A DNA stretch of 64,000 bases from JAWPMV01 sp038527215. Lineage in GTDB: Bacteria > Bacteroidota > Bacteroidia > J057. Each line of letters starts with the position of its first letter. Positions within the stretch are counted from its first letter, which is position 1. Made by a program: the position numbers and the translations under genes. The notes under the pieces were generated by a model. It searched no databases. It saw nothing but the letters and a program-made list of their open reading frames with translations, and was not told the origin of the DNA. The DNA lies in assembly GCA_038527215.1 (NCBI GenBank), contig JBCBGC010000014.1, forward strand, positions 1 through 64,000. The letters are read 5' to 3'. Shown piece after piece: positions 57,843-64,000 of this stretch.

Positions 57843-60800
57843 ATGGATTACAAACGAATTAACAATTTGACGGGCTGGGGGGTATTCCTCATAGCCCTGG
57901 TGGTGTATCTGTTGACGATGGCTCCAACGGCCAGTTATTGGGATTGTGGGGAATTTATTGCCTGTTCCAATGAGTTGGAGGCGCCTCACCCTCCGGGTGC
58001 ACCTTTCTTCCTTTTGGTCGGCCGGATCTTCGCCATGATGGCCTTCGGTAATGTGGAATTGATCGCCTTCATGGTCAACTTACTGAGTGTGCTTTCCAGC
58101 GCCTTTACGGTATTGTTCACCTTCTGGATCACTACCTACCTGGCCCGCCGCCTGGCCGTAAAAGGAAACGAACAGCCTAGCCAGGCCCAAACCTTCGCCA
58201 TCATGGCGGCAGGTGTTGTAGCTGGCCTGACCAATACCTTTGCAGATTCTTTCTGGTTCAATGCCGTGGAAGCGGAAGTATATGCCATGAGTTCCTTTTT
58301 CACCGCCATCGTCGTATGGTTAATGTTGAAATGGGAAGCGCGGGCTGACGAACCTGGAAATGAGCGTTGGATCGTACTGATTGCCTATCTGATGGGACTT
58401 TCGATAGGGGTTCACTTGTTAAACCTGTTGGCGATTCCCGCCCTGGCCTTTATCTACTACTTCCGCAAATATGAATTCTCCTGGTCTGGCTTCTTTATCA
58501 CCAGTGGCATTGCGGTAGCTATCCTGGGCATCATTCAAACGGGGATCATCCTGTATACCTTTGATCTGGCCTGGGGCTTTGAAAAAGCCTTCGTCGGCGT
58601 AGCGAACAAAGCAGGCAGCCCGATCAGTGGCATGGGACTGCCGATTGGTTCTGGCTTGATCTTCTTCTTCCTGCTCTTGTTTGGAGGGCTGGTGTACGGA
58701 GTATACTGGTCTGCTAAAAATAAAAAACTGCTGGTCAATGTCAGCTTGTTGAGCGTGATCATGATCTACCTGGGGATTTCTTCCTACCTCATGATCCCTA
58801 TTCGCTCTCAGGCCAACCCACCCATCGACGAAAACAATCCAGAGAATACCCAGACCTTCCTGAGCTACATGAAGCGGGAACAGTATGGAAACCGTCCGCT
58901 CTTCAAAGGACCGTTGTATAACAAACAGCCCGTCGGATATGAAGAAGACGGAAAAGAATATGTTCTGAGAGAGGGCGATAAGCGCTACACGGAATACGGA
59001 GACAAAATCAAACCGCGCTATGCACCCAAAGACCTCAAAGTCTTCCCGCGGATGTATGAAAGTGGGCGGTATAAAATGGGGGTTCACGGCTATGTCAATT
59101 ATGTGCGGAGAACCGGCGATCCCAATACGCCTTATGATGATAAACCTACGGCAGGCGAGGATATGCGCTTTTTCCTCAACTACCAGATCATCCATATGTA
59201 CTGGCGTTATTTCATGTGGAACTTCTCTGGAAAAGAAGGGGATACCCAGGACATGGGGTGGGAGAGTGGATTGAATTTCTCCAAGACTTCAGCAATGCCG
59301 GAGATCGTAAAGAGCAATCCAGCGAAGAACCACTACTTTATGTTGCCTTTCTTGCTGGGACTGCTGGGCTTATTCTGGCAGGCCAATAAGAACGGGAAAG
59401 ATGCCGCCGTAGTGGGCCTCCTATTCTTCTTTACCGGGATTGCCATCGTCATATACCTGAACCAGTATCCCCAGCAGCCCAGGGAACGGGATTACTCCTT
59501 TGCGGGTTCATTCCAGACCTACGCAATCTGGGTAGGCTTGAGTGTGATTGCGCTCTACCAAATGCTGGAAAAATATCTCAAAGGTTCTGCTCAATACGCC
59601 GCTGCCGCGATTGCGATTATCGCTCCGCTACTGATGGGCTTCCAAAACTGGGATGATCATAGCCGGGCTGGCCGCTACGTAGCCCCTGATTCTGCCCGCA
59701 ACCTCCTGGAGTCTTTGGCCCCGAATGCCGTGCTCTTTACCAATGGGGATAATGATACCTTCCCGCTCTGGTATTTGCAGGAGGTAGAAAAGGTTCGGGA
59801 AGATGTCCGGGTACTCTGCCTGAGTTATGTGAATACGGATTGGTACATCGATCAGATGTACATGAAGATGAACCAGTCTGAACCCTTGCCACTCAGCTTG
59901 AAGAAAGATGACTATGTGGGACAGGCTAAGCAAAGCCGGCGCATGGGCAATAAAGCCCAGGAAGTCATTCGCCTCAAAGCCAATGCCCAGGAACTCGTGG
60001 ATAAAGGCATTATTTATCCAGAAGATGTTCCTTATGTGCAGGAAAACATGACCTGGACTTATAACACCCGTGGCGGACAGAGCAAGTACCTGGAGTTGAA
60101 GGATGTGCTCATCACCAACCTCCTGCAAAATGTAGCTGCCCAAGGCTGGGAACGCCCGGTCTATTTTGCCAATACCGTTACGCCTAGCAATATGCTGAAC
60201 CTGGACGGTTACCTTCGTCAGGAAGGCCTGGCTTACCGGGTACTGCCGGTGAGAAAGCCCGTGATTCAGGACCGCTACGACAACTTCAAAGGCAACATCG
60301 ATATTCGCCGGATGAAAGAGAATATGCTGACCAAATTCCGTTTCCGGAACCTGGATAAAGAAGGCATGTTCTACGATGAGAATGTCATCCGTATGGTGAG
60401 CAACTACCACAATACCTTCTATCGCCTGGGCGCTGCCTACCTGCGGGAATCCGATCAGGCTGAAGCGGACGTAAACCGCCTGAAGTCTCAGATGACGGTG
60501 GAAAGAGCGAATACCGATAGTTTGCAGGTGCTGGTAACGGCTCGGGAAGGAGACGCTACCCAGGCGAAAGCGAACGCCCTGGAGGTCATTGATTTTGCCA
60601 TGGCCAAGTTCCCCTACGATGTGGCAACGCCTGATCCTTATCTGATCCTGCGTCATGCTATGCTGTATGATCGCTTGGGAGAGAAAGAGAAAGCCGACCA
60701 GATTCTGAATGATACCCAGAACATGATCACGGATCAGGTGAAGTACTATCACGACACCCAATCTCAATTCCTCAAGAAGCAGTACTTCATTCAGACCTTG

Positions 60801-60902
60801 AATTTCCTCCGTCAATACTATCGCGATCCTGCCTATGCCCGTCAGGACAAAGCTACGGAGCTAGAAGAGTTTGTTAAGACTGTGCCCCGCTTCTTTCAAT
60901 AA
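57843..60902 (+). CDS. DUF2723 (TMEM260-like) membrane protein, probable glycosyltransferase
   Basis: A 1019-residue membrane protein from ATG 57843 (MDYKRINNLTGWGVFLIAL); an in-frame ATG 63 bases earlier adds an unlikely leader. The N-terminal DUF2723 domain has D34-C-G-E37 in SYWDCGEFIACSNEL and HPPGAPFFLLVGR, the luminal-loop pattern of GT-C glycosyltransferases. About eleven helices run to ~620, followed by a soluble region with NALEVIDFAMAKFPYD and helical repeats at the end. Human TMEM260, which shares this domain, is a protein O-mannosyltransferase; the same role here is plausible but unproven. It is 4.6 kb from the GH92 mannosidase gene. It ends at a strong terminator. Confidence 0.85.
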   Translation: MDYKRINNLTGWGVFLIALVVYLLTMAPTASYWDCGEFIACSNELEAPHPPGAPFFLLVGRIFAMMAFGNVELIAFMVNLLSVLSSAFTVLFTFWITTYLARRLAVKGNEQPSQAQTFAIMAAGVVAGLTNTFADSFWFNAVEAEVYAMSSFFTAIVVWLMLKWEARADEPGNERWIVLIAYLMGLSIGVHLLNLLAIPALAFIYYFRKYEFSWSGFFITSGIAVAILGIIQTGIILYTFDLAWGFEKAFVGVANKAGSPISGMGLPIGSGLIFFFLLLFGGLVYGVYWSAKNKKLLVNVSLLSVIMIYLGISSYLMIPIRSQANPPIDENNPENTQTFLSYMKREQYGNRPLFKGPLYNKQPVGYEEDGKEYVLREGDKRYTEYGDKIKPRYAPKDLKVFPRMYESGRYKMGVHGYVNYVRRTGDPNTPYDDKPTAGEDMRFFLNYQIIHMYWRYFMWNFSGKEGDTQDMGWESGLNFSKTSAMPEIVKSNPAKNHYFMLPFLLGLLGLFWQANKNGKDAAVVGLLFFFTGIAIVIYLNQYPQQPRERDYSFAGSFQTYAIWVGLSVIALYQMLEKYLKGSAQYAAAAIAIIAPLLMGFQNWDDHSRAGRYVAPDSARNLLESLAPNAVLFTNGDNDTFPLWYLQEVEKVREDVRVLCLSYVNTDWYIDQMYMKMNQSEPLPLSLKKDDYVGQAKQSRRMGNKAQEVIRLKANAQELVDKGIIYPEDVPYVQENMTWTYNTRGGQSKYLELKDVLITNLLQNVAAQGWERPVYFANTVTPSNMLNLDGYLRQEGLAYRVLPVRKPVIQDRYDNFKGNIDIRRMKENMLTKFRFRNLDKEGMFYDENVIRMVSNYHNTFYRLGAAYLRESDQAEADVNRLKSQMTVERANTDSLQVLVTAREGDATQAKANALEVIDFAMAKFPYDVATPDPYLILRHAMLYDRLGEKEKADQILNDTQNMITDQVKYYHDTQSQFLKKQYFIQTLNFLRQYYRDPAYARQDKATELEEFVKTVPRFFQ

Positions 60903-60921
60903 AGCAGGTACTTGATATGCC

Positions 60922-60959
60922 AAAGCCCATTAAACCTGAAGTTTGATGGGCTTTTTTTT
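60922..60959 (+). terminator. Terminator of the DUF2723 gene
   Basis: A long stem (AAAGCCCAT-TAAAC with GTTTG-ATGGGCTTT, one G-T pair) and loop CTGAA are followed by T-run to 60959. It starts 20 bases after the stop codon. Confidence 0.88.
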
Positions 60960-60976
60960 ATGAAAAGCCCTGGATC

Positions 60977-62251
60977 ATGGAGGATTTATCCCGGAAACTT
61001 ACCCACCATTTAGACCTTTACGCCACCCACCATCCCTTTAGTGGGGTAGCCCTGATTGGCAGGGGAGAGGAGATCATTTTTCAAAAAGCCTATGGCCTGG
61101 CTGATCGGATAAGCGGGAGGGCAAATACGCTGGATACTCCTTTTCCCATTGCTTCTCTGTCCAAAGCCTTCACCGCTCTGCTGTGTTTGGAAGTCTGCCA
61201 GCAAGCAGGCATTACACCCAGCCAATCCGCGGGGGCCTTGCTACCGGGTTTTGTCAGCCTCTCCCCAGACATCAGCTTGCATCATCTGCTGTCACATAGC
61301 AGCGGCTTACCAGACTATCGAGTAAAAGGGGAGCAGCCATTACATGAGATTTTTGCCAACCTTCTGACCCCTCAGGAATTTTGGCAACAACTCGGTACTG
61401 TCGAGCAAAAATCCGCTCCGGGTGAAGCCTTCCACTATTGCAATCCCGGCTACTATTTACTCGGCTTGATCATCGAGCGTCTTTCGGGAAAAAGCTTCGG
61501 GGCAGCCTTACAGGATATTCTGCTCCAGCCTCTCGGCCTAGCTCAAACCGGCCTGGATGATCCGGAACATCCTCCTGCTAACCGAGCCAGGCCATACGAT
61601 TATAAGGGTGGAGAGATCATCGAAGCGCCTTTCACCGACGCCCGGAATTTCTATCCGCAGGGCGGACTGTACAGTACGGTAGCAGACCTTCATCGCTGGG
61701 CGGGAGCCCATGGGATTGCCTCCTCAGTTCCCGGTCGTCATCAGGCCCAGCTTTTTTCTCCTGTCATTCATTCCAGCGTACCGAGAGACATTTACTATGG
61801 GTATGGCTGGCATCGCTTGACCCGCCATGGAAAGGCCTGCGTAGGACATGGGGGCAGCCATTGGGGGTACCGGTCCCATTTGGAATACTACCCGGAGAGC
61901 GGTTGGCATGCCATCGTCCTGAGTAATTACGGCTTTCAGGATGCGACTAAAGTAGCAGACCAGTTGATGCAGATCTGTTTTGGGTTGGCGGTGCCTGAGC
62001 CACAGCAACCGAAGCCTTGGACTGGACCCCTGGAAGAAATGCGCCCCTTTTTGGGCAGGTATGGCAGCGAAACCTACCAGATAGAAATCCAATACCGGGC
62101 AGAACAATATGTGTTGCTTAGCCCGCAGGGAGAGACGGAACTGCTCCCGATGGCTCCAGGAAAATTCCGCCACGTTTTTTACGATGAGCCCTTTGAGGTA
62201 CAGGAAAAGGCAGGCAAGCTGTATTTCTGGGGAATGCCGAAAATTTCTTAA
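60977..62251 (+). CDS. Serine hydrolase of the class C beta-lactamase-like family
   Basis: A 424-residue protein of the beta-lactamase/D-alanyl-esterase fold (PF00144). Catalytic motifs: S60-L-S-K63, Y154-C-N156 and H291-G-G293 (in place of KTG). The last ~90 residues (~335-424) form a beta-rich lipocalin-like tail common in this group. No signal peptide is seen, so a cytoplasmic esterase or peptidase is more likely than a periplasmic beta-lactamase. It lies 17 bases after the upstream terminator, and 71 bases before a TonB-C-like gene on the same strand. Confidence 0.87.
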   Translation: MEDLSRKLTHHLDLYATHHPFSGVALIGRGEEIIFQKAYGLADRISGRANTLDTPFPIASLSKAFTALLCLEVCQQAGITPSQSAGALLPGFVSLSPDISLHHLLSHSSGLPDYRVKGEQPLHEIFANLLTPQEFWQQLGTVEQKSAPGEAFHYCNPGYYLLGLIIERLSGKSFGAALQDILLQPLGLAQTGLDDPEHPPANRARPYDYKGGEIIEAPFTDARNFYPQGGLYSTVADLHRWAGAHGIASSVPGRHQAQLFSPVIHSSVPRDIYYGYGWHRLTRHGKACVGHGGSHWGYRSHLEYYPESGWHAIVLSNYGFQDATKVADQLMQICFGLAVPEPQQPKPWTGPLEEMRPFLGRYGSETYQIEIQYRAEQYVLLSPQGETELLPMAPGKFRHVFYDEPFEVQEKAGKLYFWGMPKIS

Positions 62252-62322
62252 AAAAAGCAGAGGAAGCCTGCTGAGTAGCGGTCTGCCACGGCAGTTTTTT
62301 GTATTATTACGCAAAAGCCCCT

Positions 62323-62724
62323 ATGCGAAAACTCCTGCTCTGTGGCATGTTCAGCCTCTTATTGGCTGGTATGTCAACCCTTTCTGCCCAGTCCACCCTG
62401 CGGACCGATGTACAAGCGCCTCGCGTGTCCAATGTAGAAGTATTTGATCCTCTGACTTACCCTGCCAAAGCCATTCGAAAAGGCTGGGCTGGAGCGGTAA
62501 AAGTGGAGGTATCCGTAGATGAATCCGGAAAGTATGTTTCCCATAAAGTGATCTCATCCCCGCATGCCCTGTTGCAGGAAGCGGTTGAACCCTTTTTGCC
62601 TTCTTTGCAGTTTGAACCTGGGCAGGCTGAAGGAAAACCTGCGGCGATGGTGAAGGAAATAACTTTCACCTTTAGCATCATGCGGAAACTGCCTCCCAAG
62701 ACTGAGATTGACATTCTGTATTGA
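62323..62724 (+). CDS. Exported TonB C-terminal-domain-like protein
   Basis: A 133-residue exported protein from ATG 62323: signal peptide MRKLLLCGMFSLLLAGMSTL ending SAQ, then a TonB_C fold (LTYPAKAIRKGWAGAVKVEV, VDESGKYVSHKVISSP, and FEPGQAEGKPAAMVKEITF). Unlike true TonB it has no uncleaved anchor or Pro-rich spacer, so it is probably a free periplasmic domain. Its stop overlaps the next start by one base (TGATG), indicating translational coupling with the nuclease-phosphodiesterase fusion. Confidence 0.8.
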   Translation: MRKLLLCGMFSLLLAGMSTLSAQSTLRTDVQAPRVSNVEVFDPLTYPAKAIRKGWAGAVKVEVSVDESGKYVSHKVISSPHALLQEAVEPFLPSLQFEPGQAEGKPAAMVKEITFTFSIMRKLPPKTEIDILY

Positions 62725-64000
62725 TGAAAAGTTGGTATTGCCTCCTGGCTTGTCTGATCAGTTTTCAGGCTGCGGCTCAAGTGCCTGCCTATGGCCCTTC
62801 GCTCAAGGTGATGAGCTTCAACCTGCGGCTGGATGTGGCCAGTGATGGCTATAATGCCTGGCCCCACCGAAAGGACCTGGTCAAAACCTTAATAGATCAT
62901 CATCAGCTTGATTTGCTGGGCGTACAGGAAGCCTTACCCCATCAGGTCGAGGAACTCAAGACCCTGTTTCCCTATTTGACCTTTGTGGGGCAGCCGCGCG
63001 ATACAGGACGCTGGGGAGAAACGGCGGCCATTGGCTACCGGGCGAGTAGATTGACCTTCCTGGAAGGCGGCACTTTTTGGTTGTCGGAGACCCCTGATCA
63101 GATGAGTAAGGGCTGGGATGCGGCCCTCAATCGTACCGTGAGTTGGGGGAAGTTTGCGGATAAAAAAAGCGGCCATCATTTTTTTCATTTTAATACCCAC
63201 TTTGACCACCGGGGAGAAGTAGCTCGGCTGGAAAGCGCCCGCCTCATTATACGGGAAATGGCCCGGCTCAATCCTGAACAGCTACCCGCCCTGCTGACGG
63301 GAGATTTTAATGCTACGCCCGAAAGTGCGCCCATTCAAGCCTTACTGACAGAAGAGGCGGCTGTAAAAGACGCCATGCATGAGAGTGTTTGGCCTTCTCT
63401 GGGACCGGAAAGTACCTGGAGCGGCTTTAAATTCCCCGGTGAGCCCGGAAGGCGCATAGATTATGTGTTTGTCCAGGGATCGCCCGCGGTGCTCCGCCAT
63501 GCGATTCTCACCGATTCCTGGTCGGGGCGCTTCCCCTCAGACCACCTGCCTGTCTTGGCGGAGGTGTTATTGAATCCTCCGCAGGCCATCCCGCAAGCCC
63601 ATGCCCATAACGATTACGAACATGAGGAGCCTTTATGGGAGGCCCTGAGAGCCGGATTTACCCAAGTGGAAGCCGATGTCTGGGCCATCGATGGCGCGCT
63701 TTATGTGAAGCATGGCCGACCTGTAAAGCTGGCGGATACGCCCACCTTGCAGGAACTGTATCTCGATCCTTTGAGGGACTTAGTGGAAAGCTATAACGGG
63801 CAGATTTTTCCTGGTCAGGAGGTTGCCTTTCGCCTCATGATTGATATCAAATCAGGAGCAGCGGAAACCTATGAATTGCTCCGGCAAGCGTTGCGGCCTT
63901 ATCGTTTTTTATTTGTCGGGGAAAAAGCGCCGGTGGTGATTTTCCTTTCCGGGAACCGGCCGGTGCAGCAGGTGCTGGAGGCAGAAGATGATGGGCTGGC
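62724..64000 (+). CDS. Endonuclease/exonuclease/phosphatase fused to a PI-PLC/GDPD-like domain (partial)
   Basis: Open at the window end (425 codons visible). Signal peptide MKSWYCLLACLISFQAAAQ. Residues ~30-285 are an EEP-family domain: VMSFNLRLD, LLGVQEALPHQVEEL, HFNTHFDHRGEVAR, LLTGDFNATPESAPI, GRRIDYVFV and SDHLPVLAEV, with the metal-binding E, D-x-N and terminal D-H in place. From ~290 a second domain starts AHAHNDYEHEEPLWEALRAG, VEADVWAIDGALYVKH and LMIDIKSGAAETYELL: the His-Asn-Asp and E-x-D pattern of the PLC/glycerophosphodiesterase superfamily (AIM6-like). It likely splits phosphodiesters outside the cytoplasm. It is translationally coupled to the TonB-C-like gene. Confidence 0.85.
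   Translation, partial: MKSWYCLLACLISFQAAAQVPAYGPSLKVMSFNLRLDVASDGYNAWPHRKDLVKTLIDHHQLDLLGVQEALPHQVEELKTLFPYLTFVGQPRDTGRWGETAAIGYRASRLTFLEGGTFWLSETPDQMSKGWDAALNRTVSWGKFADKKSGHHFFHFNTHFDHRGEVARLESARLIIREMARLNPEQLPALLTGDFNATPESAPIQALLTEEAAVKDAMHESVWPSLGPESTWSGFKFPGEPGRRIDYVFVQGSPAVLRHAILTDSWSGRFPSDHLPVLAEVLLNPPQAIPQAHAHNDYEHEEPLWEALRAGFTQVEADVWAIDGALYVKHGRPVKLADTPTLQELYLDPLRDLVESYNGQIFPGQEVAFRLMIDIKSGAAETYELLRQALRPYRFLFVGEKAPVVIFLSGNRPVQQVLEAEDDGL

Overview
The window is chromosomal DNA from a free-living member of the Bacteroidota, most likely class Saprospiria (Lewinella-like). The case rests on several type IX secretion (T9SS) sorting domains, two TonB-dependent receptors with carboxypeptidase-regulatory-like N-termini, DUF5686, DUF2723 and TIGR02757 family proteins, sparse Shine-Dalgarno signals, and promoter-like boxes of the Bacteroidota TAnnTTTG type. 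It is gene-dense, with 46 protein genes or fragments. I see no rRNA, tRNA, CRISPR array, phage, plasmid or insertion-sequence gene. The genus-level guess is inference.

Layout. 1-2.0 kb: a choline-transporter-like symporter, broken by a fold-back inverted repeat at the window edge, divergent from a phosphatidylcholine synthase gene. 2.1-3.7 kb: a PrsW-type membrane protease and a TIGR02757 protein with overlapping stop and start. 3.9-9.8 kb: two T9SS cargo proteins flanking nicotinate phosphoribosyltransferase, then an ArsC/Spx-like protein. 9.9-13.7 kb (minus): an OmpR/histidine-kinase pair followed by a SulP transporter. 13.9-26 kb: an uncharacterised protein, gyrB, a large AsmA-family protein, comF, a BatA-like protein, and a 1358-residue secreted dehydrogenase/cytochrome/PA14 protein. 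26.5-32 kb: thiol peroxidase, then an ECF sigma factor, candidate anti-sigma membrane protein, TraB/GumN lipoprotein and DUF5686 protein. 32.4-39 kb: an Lrp regulator, a MarC protein, and a BlaI/M56 pair whose M56 partner carries TonB-plug-like motifs and a T9SS sorting domain; then a degenerate adenylate-forming enzyme. 39-46.5 kb: MscS channel, TonB-dependent receptor, Na/Pi cotransporter, and a LuxR-type regulator with a TPR histidine kinase. 46.6-49.5 kb: a MarR regulator divergent from an H-NOX and hybrid-kinase pair. 49.5-53.3 kb: divergent sialidase and GH92 mannosidase. 53.5-57.6 kb: three tandem small membrane-protein paralogues leading into a second TonB-dependent receptor. 57.8-64 kb: a DUF2723/TMEM260-like protein, a serine hydrolase, a TonB-C-like protein, and a nuclease-phosphodiesterase fusion cut by the window end.

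How the genes fit together. Choline import plus Pcs gives a direct route to phosphatidylcholine. H-NOX plus hybrid kinase is a nitric-oxide signalling pair. BlaI, with two identical operators placed 31 bp apart, should control the M56 fusion protein. Sialidase and GH92 mannosidase trim glycoprotein glycans, with a possible protein O-mannosyltransferase 4.6 kb away. The strongest candidates for something undescribed are the M56/plug/T9SS fusion (33.7-36.9 kb) and the tandem triplet with its receptor (53.5-57.6 kb). The first 220 bases look like an assembly fold-back and should be checked before that gene is used.
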